64,000 nt of DNA from Chitinophaga tropicalis (GCF_009758205.1 NZ_WRXN01000001.1:1302001-1366000); one strand, 5' to 3'; counted from the first letter of the stretch, positions 37,775-46,227 are shown. Translations and numbers: made by a program. The notes: a model not told the origin generated them from the sequence alone.

Positions 37775-38353
37775 ATGAATTACCATCTTGATGAGAATAT
37801 AGTATTGCAGTTCCGGCAAGGCAACCCCATCGCTTTCCGACAAGTATTTGACGCTTTTTATCGTTCACTATATTACTTTACTTTCAAGCTTACCGGGAAT
37901 CAGACAGAGGCCGAGGAAATTTGCTTAAATAGCTTTATGAAGATATTTGAGGGGTGTGCTTCGTTTGAAACGGCAGGCAGCATTAAAGCTTTTTTATTCA
38001 AGGTTGCCCGTAACAACAGCATTGATTTCTTACGTTCGCACAATATTCAAAAAGAAAAGCAAGCACGGTTCGTGGCAGATATGCAGGACGACTATGTATT
38101 ACAAATGGAGTATGAAATAAAAGATGTACTCATAGAAAAGGTACGTGCTGCTATAAATGAACTTCCAGATGAATGTCGTAGGGTATTTAAGATGTTATAT
38201 TACGAAGAGTTGAGCCCCGCTGAAGTAGCTGAAATCCTAAAAGTCTCCGTTAGTACTGTATATAATCAAAAAAGCAGGGCAATTAAAACCTTGCGACTAT
38301 CATTAAACTACTCTGTGCTGGGGATCTGGTCAATGATCACAGCAGGATTGTAA
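37775..38353 (+). CDS. ECF-type RNA polymerase sigma factor
   Basis: 192 residues. Region 2 (FDAFYRSLYYFTFKLTGN, about 24-41, and the following EAEEICLNSFMKIFE) and region 4 (LPDECRRVFKMLYYEELSPA, then EVAEILKVSVSTVYNQKSRA) are intact, as in Bacteroidota ECF sigma factors. No anti-sigma FecR gene follows, unlike the usual chromosomal SusCD loci. A tiny membrane protein gene on the opposite strand lies just downstream. The target genes are unknown. Confidence 0.93.
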   Translation: MNYHLDENIVLQFRQGNPIAFRQVFDAFYRSLYYFTFKLTGNQTEAEEICLNSFMKIFEGCASFETAGSIKAFLFKVARNNSIDFLRSHNIQKEKQARFVADMQDDYVLQMEYEIKDVLIEKVRAAINELPDECRRVFKMLYYEELSPAEVAEILKVSVSTVYNQKSRAIKTLRLSLNYSVLGIWSMITAGL

Positions 38354-38399
38354 AGTAGTCCCTCTTATTCCCAATAGATACATAGGTAGCTGATTAATG

Positions 38400-38555
38400 T
38401 TATTCATTCGTCGTCGCAAACGGACTTGTTAGGGCTTGCGTTTTCCTGTTACGTTCCCATACAGGTTGTACCGCTTCCAGGTGCTTCATAAGAATAACTA
38501 ACAATCCAACTAATAAAACCGCTGACAGAGGAAGGACGATATGAAATTCCCGCAT
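38400..38555 (-). CDS. Possible 51-residue single-pass membrane protein
   Basis: An ATG-started leftward frame reading MREFHIVLPLSAVLLVGLLV, then ILMKHLEAVQPVWERN. Residues 5-24 make one clear transmembrane helix with charged flanks on the cytoplasmic side. It lies convergent with the ECF sigma gene and could influence the factor or be an independent small membrane protein. No Shine-Dalgarno site, as is common in this phylum. The frame is short, so this is a tentative gene. Confidence 0.45.
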   Translation of the reverse strand: MREFHIVLPLSAVLLVGLLVILMKHLEAVQPVWERNRKTQALTSPFATTNE

Positions 38556-38624
38556 TTTATTAAATTTTATGATGCATCATACTACAACAGGACAAATTAG
38601 TATATTAGTATAAACCTTATTTTG

Positions 38625-38957
38625 ATGAAAATCAGTGCGCATGATCTCACTTGTATTCAACAAGTAGAGGAACTTATTACAAAAAATATTACTAACGATT
38701 ATTCAATTTCTATACTTTCTCAAAAAGTGGGAATTAATGAAGATAAATTGAAGAAAGGATTTAAGCATGTTTATGGGCATCCAGTGTTCATGTATTTGAG
38801 AATTAAAAAGCTGGAGAGGGCTAAAAGTTTATTGGAAGAAACCAAACTAACCGAGGCGGCCATTGCCAAAAAAGTGGGATTCAAAAGTTTACCGAGCTTT
38901 ATAAAGGCATTTAAAAAGAAGTATAATCAACTGCCAAACACCTTCCGCAGTCAATAA
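38625..38957 (+). CDS. AraC-type helix-turn-helix protein
   Basis: 110 residues from the ATG at 38625. The whole protein is an AraC/XylS DNA-binding domain: two helix-turn-helix units, the first around YSISILSQKVGINEDKLKKG and the second around EAAIAKKVGFKSLPSFIKAF, ending KYNQLPNTFRSQ. No sensory domain, so it may need another input or be constitutive. It directly precedes the CHAT-like peptide cluster and is its likely activator. Confidence 0.88.
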   Translation: MKISAHDLTCIQQVEELITKNITNDYSISILSQKVGINEDKLKKGFKHVYGHPVFMYLRIKKLERAKSLLEETKLTEAAIAKKVGFKSLPSFIKAFKKKYNQLPNTFRSQ

Positions 38958-39195
38958 TTTTCTCATTTTAGAATGAAATTCTCCCGCGTGGATAAATGAT
39001 TGTTGATAATTTTATAATGAAAGGTGATTATCATTGGGAAATCACGCAATAAAATACTCCCTTTATCCGTCCCCAAGCATATTTTTTATTTTATACTGTT
39101 ACTATAAGAGCGTAATCCATACGTTATGCTGTAATGCTATTGACTGTGCCTAACGGAAACTTGTGCAATCACTGAATGTTGAAACGGTTGAGTCT

Positions 39196-39213
39196 TGAAA
39201 GACATGTCTTTCA
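39196..39213. promoter_or_regulatory. 18-base perfect palindrome, candidate operator
   Basis: TGAAAGACATGTCTTTCA is its own reverse complement. It lies 64 bases before the start of the CHAT-like gene, within the 320-base gene-free stretch 38958-39277, which otherwise shows no gene or terminator. The neighbouring AraC-type protein is a plausible binder, although AraC sites are usually direct repeats, so a dimeric regulator fits equally well. Confidence 0.45.
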
Positions 39214-39277
39214 GATCAATCTTGGCATTTAATTACGACAAATTATTGTCCATGGTTAACTCCAATAATAGGACTAA

Positions 39278-41425
39278 ATGCGGCCTGATCAACTATATTA
39301 CCTTATCCTGGCGGGATCGCCCATCGATTTTACCGCACAATTACTACAGCCTGTTCAGGTGCGTAGAATGCCATGCCTAAATAGTGAATTTGCGAAACTT
39401 AAGGATAAACTAACCTGCTACAATCAATTATCGGAAAAGCTTATTGAAATATTTGACATCAATGAGCAATTGGCCATGCCACAGGCTTGCATAATTGCTG
39501 ATACTCATTCTAAAGCCGGGATGTTGGCCAGGCATTATGCAGCATTCTTGGGCAGGCCATTTATTGATTATTCACTTGTTACGACAGGCAGGGTCGATTT
39601 CACTATGGTAAAAAATGTCAGGTCTGCCACAGTTTTTGTTCCCCGACTTATTAAGAACACTACGCTCTGGAAAAACGCCTTTGAAAATGCAGTTGAAAGG
39701 CAGTTAAGGCGCAAGTTATCATTCGGCTATATTCCCCCCATGCCTATAGAGGCAGTTTGCAATTACCTGATTAAAATAATTGTGCATTTTATTACTGCTA
39801 CTGAAGAAGGCAAAATCACCGACTTTAGCATGGCAGTTGATCACTTAACTCCTTTGCGCCAATCGGGGAATCTTATCGCCTCATTGAAGGAATCATATGG
39901 GCAGATCCTGGTGCTCGCTCATTCAAAGTCGAATTGCGCGGTATTACAATGTAAAGAGCAGACAGTGGCCCTTTGCGGATCTCCGACCAAGGGAGAGAAT
40001 GGGAAATGCTTTGCTGGCACTAATTGTAGCTACAAGGATAAGCCCAAAGTAACCATTGCTGATTTAAACACTGAACTGCTATTCCTTAATGGGTGCACCT
40101 CGGCATCGGTAAGCCCATCAACTAACGGCATTCCCTATAATTATACTCTGGCATATGCAGCCTTGTCTGGAACGGTATTGGGCTATATAGGCAATACACT
40201 GGTGACACGGGCGTATGAATCTGATCTCGACTGGATGCGGACATTTTTGCAAATGAAGATGAAGCCGGCACGGATTGTGAAGTTGATCGATCAACTTCGA
40301 AAAATCGAGAATCGGGAGCACGAAAATGTGAGCATGTTTATTGGGGACGCGGAGTACACCGCATCTGATACAAATCATTCTATTACATTCATGCACGAGC
40401 CCTATGCAGAAGTAATGAATCTAGAATGGAACGACACTAACCAATTTCTATGCGTCATGGTACAGGGCAAAACACTGGCGCACTTGTTCGCAAAAGGATT
40501 TATTAGTATCACGGTGCCGCCGACTCCAACCAATATGCCGATTCTGTATGGGAATATTCTCTATAACCATTTCTCTCAGTACTCAACCATTCTTTTTAAG
40601 AAGGCAGGCACAAAGTTTTTGAGCGAGAAGGTTACAATGCGTATTGCAACAGAGAAGAGTCAGGGCGCTTCGATCACCTGCAGGCAATTGGAGTTCCTGT
40701 ATCATGAATTGTCAGCATATCAAACGGTACAGCCATATAGGCGGATCTTTGAAATCCTCAATTTAAAAGAGATTCAACAGCAGATAATCAAATTTAATAG
40801 GATTGAACACAATACGGTAAATAAGCCCTGGCAGAATGTCTGGAAGTCTATGCGCGACTATAACGAAAATTTGTTCAAAAAGGTTAATGGGTTCCTTATA
40901 AAAGAAGCCCTTCGAAATGCGTCCCAGGGCTGGAAGTTTGATCATGAATATGGTGCATTATTCTATACCCCACGCCATAATGGCCAGTACCATTCCTCCT
41001 GCAAAATTTGCGGAAGTCCGAGTTCTGTCTTTATTCACCGGGCTTTAGCTAACTCATTTGTTGAGCGGGAAAGTGAAGTGTGCTCGGTCTGTGGCGTTAT
41101 TCGTGATATGCCCTCAATGAAATTGGAATGCAGCTTTTACCGGCACCGCCCACTTTGTAATGAAACCAGTTACCAGGATTGGGTATACTTTAAAAATAAT
41201 AGTGATGAGGATATGCTGATCACCTATTCTCTCTCAATTATTTTTCGGGATGTACCGCCGCAGGAGCCGACCACACGACTTTTGAAACGCCAATCGTCAT
41301 TAAAAGAAAAATGTACGTTTCCCTATGATACGAAGCCTTCAGGTCTGTTTTATCCGAAGTTATACGTTGCATGTAACGGAGGTTTTGGGTTTATTTCCAG
41401 GACGGTCCTTTTTGCAGCGACCTAG
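39278..41425 (+). CDS. Caspase/CHAT-like protein with zinc-ribbon-like C-terminal region
   Basis: 715 residues, no signal peptide. Residues about 208-290 resemble the CHAT/caspase-like fold: ILVLAHSKSNCAVL with H215 at the end of a strand, and LLFLNGCTSASV with C273 as the catalytic cysteine. A later CKICGSP (C575, C578) and CSVCGVI (C602, C605) form a two-CxxC zinc-ribbon-like pair. The N-terminal 200 and the 290-560 regions are not recognised. It is followed by a 73-residue peptide gene, a di-iron protein and an acetyltransferase, so I infer a protease that matures or is triggered with the peptide. Catalytic role is predicted from motifs only. Confidence 0.65.
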   Translation: MRPDQLYYLILAGSPIDFTAQLLQPVQVRRMPCLNSEFAKLKDKLTCYNQLSEKLIEIFDINEQLAMPQACIIADTHSKAGMLARHYAAFLGRPFIDYSLVTTGRVDFTMVKNVRSATVFVPRLIKNTTLWKNAFENAVERQLRRKLSFGYIPPMPIEAVCNYLIKIIVHFITATEEGKITDFSMAVDHLTPLRQSGNLIASLKESYGQILVLAHSKSNCAVLQCKEQTVALCGSPTKGENGKCFAGTNCSYKDKPKVTIADLNTELLFLNGCTSASVSPSTNGIPYNYTLAYAALSGTVLGYIGNTLVTRAYESDLDWMRTFLQMKMKPARIVKLIDQLRKIENREHENVSMFIGDAEYTASDTNHSITFMHEPYAEVMNLEWNDTNQFLCVMVQGKTLAHLFAKGFISITVPPTPTNMPILYGNILYNHFSQYSTILFKKAGTKFLSEKVTMRIATEKSQGASITCRQLEFLYHELSAYQTVQPYRRIFEILNLKEIQQQIIKFNRIEHNTVNKPWQNVWKSMRDYNENLFKKVNGFLIKEALRNASQGWKFDHEYGALFYTPRHNGQYHSSCKICGSPSSVFIHRALANSFVERESEVCSVCGVIRDMPSMKLECSFYRHRPLCNETSYQDWVYFKNNSDEDMLITYSLSIIFRDVPPQEPTTRLLKRQSSLKEKCTFPYDTKPSGLFYPKLYVACNGGFGFISRTVLFAAT

Positions 41426-41468
41426 AAAAATTTGGTAACAATTATTCCTTAACATTAAACATTAAACC

Positions 41469-41690
41469 ATGAGACAATTATCAAACGGTTATGGCTTCAT
41501 CCATAATCAGCAAGCAGGGGAGGCTTATATTTTAAGTCCAGCAGGAGTAGCTGCCTGGCAGAGCTCCTGTCAGTCATTGGATAACGCCAAACAATTAGCT
41601 TCCGGTGGGAAGGGTGTAATTTTAACCGCCAAGAAGATGAAAGGATTAACCGAAGCCACAAAAGAGTATGTACTCTTGAGTGGACGGTAG
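41469..41690 (+). CDS. 73-residue small protein, possible precursor peptide
   Basis: The product starts MRQLSNGYGFIHNQQAGEAY and ends KEYVLLSGR. It has a GG at 46-47 (ASGGKGVIL), one cysteine (C34) and a central aliphatic stretch. No membrane or signal segment and no known family. It sits between a CHAT-like protease gene and a di-iron enzyme gene and is followed directly by a 16-bp hairpin. Small gene, high-expression architecture and enzyme neighbours are typical for a modified-peptide precursor. A free-standing regulator is equally possible. Confidence 0.6.
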   Translation: MRQLSNGYGFIHNQQAGEAYILSPAGVAAWQSSCQSLDNAKQLASGGKGVILTAKKMKGLTEATKEYVLLSGR

Positions 41691-41694
41691 TCGT

Positions 41695-41730
41695 AAAGCA
41701 AAGTTATTCTCTGAAGAATAACTTTGCTTT
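41695..41730 (+). terminator. Intercistronic hairpin after the small peptide gene
   Basis: A perfect 15-bp stem (AAAGCAAAGTTATTC / GAATAACTTTGCTTT) with a short loop starts 4 bases after the peptide stop and is followed by TATCC. It would stabilise the upstream mRNA and reduce read-through into the di-iron gene, giving more peptide than enzyme. Confidence 0.75.
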
Positions 41731-41756
41731 TATCCATATGTTAAAAATGCCATACC

Positions 41757-42938
41757 ATGACCCAACAGAGAATAGTTGAAAAGCTTACCGAGATACAATT
41801 CCTACTGTTTTCCATTGCCAGGTTACAGGCCATTAATACTTTTGGAGTGGGAAGTTTTGAAGCAAAATTGAAGTATTCCAGTAACGCGTATACTGCTATA
41901 TATAAGGCAAATCTCGTCGCTACTTGTCTCCAGTATACCTACAATCAGAAGGCCAGGGCTTGTGCCTGGGATGTTGGCAGTGTTGATATCGAAAGACTGA
42001 TTGACCTGGAAGGCGCCAACATCGAGCTATCAGAATCATATATTCGTAAGTACCAAGAGCAGCTTGCATATGTAGTTGCGGCCCTGCGCACTGCCGAGCC
42101 TGAAAACAAACTCATGTATCTTCCTGGCCTTTTCCTGGTAGACCAGCTGGCCATCGAAACCGGTTCAATATCGGCAGTTGGACACTGCATAGAGGTACGA
42201 ATGCCACGCGAGGCTGTAATAATAAAAACCGCAACCGGACCAAGGCATGAATTACTCGATGAAATTTATGAGCCCACATATTCAGCCCAGGAAAGAAAGC
42301 CATTAACCTTTGGCGATAACATTGATCACAACATCGAATACTTTTGGATCCTGGCAACGCAAGAGCTTTTAGCCGCCGATCTCTGTAGCCTATCGGTCAT
42401 TGAGTACGATAATCTGCCATTTGATTTTTATTATGATTTTATTACCCAGTCCTGGGATGAAACCCGCCATGCCTGTCACTATTTGCAATTGACAAAAAAG
42501 CTTCTGCCGGAAGTATATGCAAAAACAAATAACAGTAGACTGAAAGGTATCCTTGAAAAATATTTTGAAACCGGTACACTGCCTATCCCGAAAGAGAAAA
42601 ACTTCTATGAAGCAATGCAGAATGCCACGCTACAGGAGCGGATGATTTTGCTCAATATCCGGACAGAAGCCCCTGCTGTGCGCTACCTTACCAAAAGGAT
42701 GGAATCAGTTTTTTTCAAAGAATATCCCGATATTCGGGAATCCTTTCAGTATGACAAAAACGACGAGATTCGGCATGGACATGTCGGCGCCAAGTGGCTT
42801 AAATATTTATATCCGGACATACAGGAAAGGAAAAACGCTATGGCGAATGCAGATAACCTTCGGGGATTTCTGATGGCTACCGCCTTAAGCATGTATTCCG
42901 AAAAGGAGTATGTGGCCTTTCTCTCCGATTTTAAATAA
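41757..42938 (+). CDS. Ferritin-like di-iron protein
   Basis: 393 residues. Two ExxH motifs lie in a helical bundle: WDETRHACHYL (E235, H238) and DEIRHGHVG (E337, H340), with E203 (ATQELLAADL) and E294 or E304 as further ligands, giving a full carboxylate-bridged di-iron site. The layout resembles DUF455-like and MiaE-like proteins. These enzymes commonly use oxygen to hydroxylate, desaturate or oxidise substrates. The N-terminal 190 residues are unassigned. It follows the peptide gene and is 8 bases before the GNAT gene, which makes modification of the 73-residue peptide an attractive inference. Confidence 0.75.
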   Translation: MTQQRIVEKLTEIQFLLFSIARLQAINTFGVGSFEAKLKYSSNAYTAIYKANLVATCLQYTYNQKARACAWDVGSVDIERLIDLEGANIELSESYIRKYQEQLAYVVAALRTAEPENKLMYLPGLFLVDQLAIETGSISAVGHCIEVRMPREAVIIKTATGPRHELLDEIYEPTYSAQERKPLTFGDNIDHNIEYFWILATQELLAADLCSLSVIEYDNLPFDFYYDFITQSWDETRHACHYLQLTKKLLPEVYAKTNNSRLKGILEKYFETGTLPIPKEKNFYEAMQNATLQERMILLNIRTEAPAVRYLTKRMESVFFKEYPDIRESFQYDKNDEIRHGHVGAKWLKYLYPDIQERKNAMANADNLRGFLMATALSMYSEKEYVAFLSDFK

Positions 42939-42946
42939 ATTTTTCA

Positions 42947-43531
42947 ATGAGCTTGGAACTAATCGGCAACAGGATCTCTCTCGTCAGTTTAGAATCTGAA
43001 CATTTAGACGCCTTGGCTTTGTTTTCAACCGATCCCGAAATCTGGAAATTTTTATCCGTTTCCCTTAATAGTAGAGAGGACGTTGATCAATGGTATGAGG
43101 AAGCAAAAGCAGCAGAGACGCAAGGAAAGGTAATCCCCTTTGTTATTAAGGAGAACAAGACTGCTGAAATTATCGGCAGCACACGCCTGTTTGACGTGGA
43201 TATCAAGCACAAAACTGCGGAAATGGGCTGGACCTGGCTTGATCCTAAGTTTTTCGGACAAAAGATAAACCTCGAAGCAAAACTGCTACTGTTAACGTAT
43301 TCCTTTGAAACACTGTACCTTAATCGTGTGCAGTTTAAAACTGATATAACTAACATAAGATCGCAGAAAGCGCTGCAAAAAATTGGGGCAAAGCTGGAGG
43401 GAACACTAAGGAGCTATAGAATCAGAAGAAATGGCTCTTTGGGAGATTCTCTGGTATACAGTATTATAATATCTGAATGGTTGGAAATAAAAGAATCGAT
43501 AATAAAGAAATTGGAAAAAAACTTCGTTTAG
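42947..43531 (+). CDS. GNAT N-acetyltransferase, RimJ/RimL-like
   Basis: 194 residues. N-terminal RISLVSLESEHLDALALFS, then TAEMGWTWLDPKFFGQKIN (the substrate-side loop of the RimJ/RimL group) and a C-terminal NRVQFKTDITNIRSQKALQK acetyl-CoA region. It acetylates amino groups of proteins or small molecules. Separated by 8 bases from the di-iron gene, so it is part of the operon and could modify the peptide or confer self-resistance. Confidence 0.85.
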   Translation: MSLELIGNRISLVSLESEHLDALALFSTDPEIWKFLSVSLNSREDVDQWYEEAKAAETQGKVIPFVIKENKTAEIIGSTRLFDVDIKHKTAEMGWTWLDPKFFGQKINLEAKLLLLTYSFETLYLNRVQFKTDITNIRSQKALQKIGAKLEGTLRSYRIRRNGSLGDSLVYSIIISEWLEIKESIIKKLEKNFV

Positions 43532-43554
43532 ATGGTAGGTTTTAATGTTGTGAG

Positions 43555-43690
43555 ATGCGATTTTTCGGGAGCGCTTCCCTTGCTTTCGGTGGATGGTCCG
43601 TGTCATAGGCTCCTTTTTAATCGATAGATCTTCTGCTTTGAGCCATATGTTGAAACTACATTATCCGGAATCCTGCAAGTTTCGTAATTA
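43555..43690 (-). pseudogene. Remnant copy of the gene at 49915-50304
   Basis: In leftward reading, this stretch encodes SIKKEPMTRTIHRKQGKRSR, closely matching the C-terminus of the integrase-adjacent protein (SIKKGPMMRISRRKRGKHS). DNA similarity extends to a GCAGGA-ATAATGT-TTTC segment further upstream with small insertions and a disrupted frame. No start or intact coding region remains. It is a decayed duplicate of an element-end gene. Confidence 0.7.
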
Positions 43691-43757
43691 GAGTAATTTC
43701 ATAAACTTAGTATAGGATTATTCTGGGAAGTTCTAGAACGGAAATGGAGAATAATAC

Positions 43758-44297
43758 TTATCTCAAATTTAGCAGGCGATAGTACATGGCAGTTGAGCTG
43801 ACGTCAAAACGTCGAGAAAGTTCCTTTACAGCTGCTTCATCTCCTAGATCGAATTCGATCTCGTTGATGAGTTGAAACACATATTTTTCCGGCATCAGGA
43901 TGGCAGCGGCGAAGGTGTTGGCTTCAAATTCCATACGGGCGGTAGTCGGTTCTTCTTGACCGTGTTTGCTACGGAACAACACCTTAAACTCATTGCTAAC
44001 TTTAAAAGTGTTGTCCACAAAGACTTTGCGATCATTCTGTGTATTATGCAGCATAAAGTGTCCCAATTCATGAGCAACAGTAAAGCGACGCCTTACACGG
44101 GATTCCTCCTGATTATAGCCTATAGTAGCACCGCCCGGCTCAATTACCAGAATACCGGATACATCGTTTTCCAAAGGGAAAGGCACTACATTGATTCCCT
44201 TGAAACGTGCGACATCCTCAATTCTAACAGGGAGCTGATCACTGCCGAATTGTTCCAGGAGGTCATTCGCAGCTTTATGTATGCTTTTTACGGTCAT
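43758..44297 (-). CDS. ImmA/IrrE-family metallopeptidase
   Basis: 179 residues. The zinc motif is VAHELGHFMLH (HExxH), followed by EFEANTFAAAILMP, the third-ligand glutamate region typical of ImmA/IrrE. These proteases cleave their partner repressor and release element gene expression. It overlaps the XRE repressor gene by one base and is co-transcribed with it. Classic switch pair for a mobile element. Confidence 0.9.
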   Translation of the reverse strand: MTVKSIHKAANDLLEQFGSDQLPVRIEDVARFKGINVVPFPLENDVSGILVIEPGGATIGYNQEESRVRRRFTVAHELGHFMLHNTQNDRKVFVDNTFKVSNEFKVLFRSKHGQEEPTTARMEFEANTFAAAILMPEKYVFQLINEIEFDLGDEAAVKELSRRFDVSSTAMYYRLLNLR

Positions 44298-44653
44298 TAT
44301 TTGTTATTCAGAAATGAGACGAATCTTTCTACGGCTCGTGCGGTTTCAGGATCAACCTTTTCCTGATCAGTAATAATATTATTTGAAAGTGATGCAGCAA
44401 CAAGTTTGCCACTATCTTGGGTAACTTTTTTTGCAGGAAGTAGGGTAGAGAGGTCCACCTTGAGGGCTTGGGCAATTTCCACCAGTACATGAATCATAAG
44501 ACGGTGTCGGCCTTTTTCAATATTGACAATTGAGGCACGGCTAAGACTTAACTGGTCACCAAGAATCTCCTGGGACAGACCGGCGGCTTTACGTGCAGCA
44601 CTGATGTTGTTCCCAATTTGGAGATAGAAGTCTTGTTCCTGTTGTTGATTCAT
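44297..44653 (-). CDS. XRE-family transcriptional repressor
   Basis: 118 residues. The N-terminal 65 residues make a Cro/CI-type helix-turn-helix (NISAARKAAGLSQEILGDQL, then SRASIVNIEKGRHRL). The C-terminal tail is probably the ImmA cleavage or dimer region. One-base overlap with ImmA/IrrE shows they act together. It could repress its own promoter and those of the Bub-like operon to the right. Confidence 0.9.
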   Translation of the reverse strand: MNQQQEQDFYLQIGNNISAARKAAGLSQEILGDQLSLSRASIVNIEKGRHRLMIHVLVEIAQALKVDLSTLLPAKKVTQDSGKLVAASLSNNIITDQEKVDPETARAVERFVSFLNNK

Positions 44654-44790
44654 GGTTTGCCTCGGAAGTTCACAGTAAAAGTAATAGAAAAACTGATATT
44701 AGCAAAATAAAGTTTACAATTCTGAACAAAAAAAATACTTCGTAAATTTGGCGCATTCAAATTTCCTACATACATTTACATTGGATTTGT

Positions 44791-44838
44791 GTTCCAATTT
44801 GGAGCACAAAAAAACCAGACTGGAAAGTTCCAATCTGG
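44791..44838. terminator. Bidirectional terminator or attenuator between XRE and Bub-like operon
   Basis: CCAGACTGGAA (44815-44825) pairs with TTCCAATCTGG (44828-44838), one mismatch, and T-rich runs follow on both strands (eight A before it, TTAATTTTTTG after it). A related arm GTTCCAATTTGG at 44791 could pair instead with the first arm, making exclusive structures. The remainder of the 426-base gap 44654-45079 holds no gene; it contains a TAAGTTTG box near 44885 without a matching -33 element. Confidence 0.55.
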
Positions 44839-45026
44839 CTTAATTTTTTGAAAAAGGCAGGGTGCCTTACTAGCATACCCACCTAAGTTTGTATGTTTGA
44901 CGACACAAATTTAGCGCTTTTTTTCTGAAAAGCAAGCCTGCGGCGGATTCCTATCTGGCTAACTACTCACCAATTAAATATTTATAAGTACTCACTCTTA
45001 CAAAGCGTTGATTTACAGCGTGATAG

Positions 45027-45042
45027 CCGGAAATATTTCCGG
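45027..45042. promoter_or_regulatory. 16-base perfect palindrome, candidate operator of the Bub-like operon
   Basis: CCGGAAATATTTCCGG is its own reverse complement and lies 38 bases before the first gene of the ubiquitin-like operon. Perfect symmetry, position and the nearby XRE repressor support an operator. Not tested. Confidence 0.5.
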
Positions 45043-45079
45043 GTGCTAAATTTTAATGATTAATTTTTAAAATTTTGTT

Positions 45080-46225
45080 ATGAGTAATTTAATTGGTGGG
45101 CATCAGCATCGCCCAGCTTTCTCTGTCATCATTGATGGCAAACATTACGAATTCGATCAGTCCCATGTGACTTCGTTGGACATATTAGAAAAAGCGAACA
45201 AGAACCCTCCGGACTGCTATTCAGTTTATAAGGGTCTGGAAGGTTGTGATTTTGAGCTCATCCGGCCTGACGAGGTGGTTGACCTGCGCGAGATCGGTCA
45301 TGAGAAGTTCAGTATTAAAGCACCGGTCGTATTTAATTATTTAGTCAACGAAGAACCTGAAACCACTGACCTGGCGCAAATGACTCCGCTGCAGATCATG
45401 CAACGCGCGGCCATTGATCCCGCAAAAGAGTACCTGGTACGTCTTTTCCCTGATAAACCAGAGCTGGTTTTAGCGTGGCATCTGGATACATCCTTTGATA
45501 TGGTTTGCAATGGCATGAAGTTCGTCTCCCGCCCCTGGGTGGATGTGGCAGACATCGAGCAATTCGGAAAAACTTGTCAGAAAGTACCGGTGGCCAGACA
45601 GTACAAAGTAAAGATCCAGAACAAATATCACCTGGTGGATAACCCATATCTATCGGTCCAGCAGGTGATCTTGTTAGGCGGCAAGCCGGATCCAACCCGG
45701 TGGGATGTCCTGAAGTTCCTAAGTAACCAAGCAGATCCGGTAAAGCTACAGCCTGGTGATGTAATCGATTTGCTCCAGCCGTGTATACTGCACTTTGTTT
45801 TGCAGCCCAAACAGCAGACAGAGGGCAGGGAATTAAGGCGTCAGTTTGCTCTGCTGCCCGATGATCAGGAATTCTTAAACCAGCAAGGTCTCCCATGGGA
45901 GACTTTGCTGACGCCTCAAGGGTATTGCCTGTTGATAGAGGATTTTCCTATCCCAAAGGGTTATAACGTCGATAAGGCAAAGGTAGCTTTGATCATTCCT
46001 CCCACCTATCCAGCCTCTGAGATCGACATGGCTTATTTCTATCCTGTGTTAGCCCTTCTTTCTGGAAGGCCGATAAAAGCACTGACCGAGTATATGATTG
46101 GCCAACAGTCCTTCCAGAGATGGTCCCGCCACCGTGGGCCTGGAGATTGGCAACCTGGGGTTGACAACATTGCTACACATCTGCATCTGGTAAAACAATG
46201 GTTACTGAAAGAAAAAAACAGCTGA
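45080..46225 (+). CDS. Multi-ubiquitin-like protein fused to an E2-like domain
   Basis: 381 residues. Three beta-grasp repeats of the multiubiquitin family occur at about 13-79, 82-150 and 173-242 (for example FSVIIDGKHYEFDQSHVTS, and YKVKIQNKYHLVDNPYLS). The C-terminal 130 residues (about 250-378) are an E2/UBC-like fold of the prokaryotic type: LIIPPTYPASEIDMAYFYP, then QRWSRHR and QPGVDNIATHLHLV. No glycine-glycine tail is free because the E2 is fused after the repeats. Only C282 lies in the E2 part and not at the expected catalytic place. It precedes a JAMM-E1 fusion by two bases. Confidence 0.85.
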   Translation: MSNLIGGHQHRPAFSVIIDGKHYEFDQSHVTSLDILEKANKNPPDCYSVYKGLEGCDFELIRPDEVVDLREIGHEKFSIKAPVVFNYLVNEEPETTDLAQMTPLQIMQRAAIDPAKEYLVRLFPDKPELVLAWHLDTSFDMVCNGMKFVSRPWVDVADIEQFGKTCQKVPVARQYKVKIQNKYHLVDNPYLSVQQVILLGGKPDPTRWDVLKFLSNQADPVKLQPGDVIDLLQPCILHFVLQPKQQTEGRELRRQFALLPDDQEFLNQQGLPWETLLTPQGYCLLIEDFPIPKGYNVDKAKVALIIPPTYPASEIDMAYFYPVLALLSGRPIKALTEYMIGQQSFQRWSRHRGPGDWQPGVDNIATHLHLVKQWLLKEKNS

Positions 46226-46227
46226 CC

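Noticed and set aside
39195-39380. 61-codon frame ahead of the CHAT-like gene
   Set aside because: It overlaps the CHAT-like gene in another frame, begins with TTG and runs across the palindrome.
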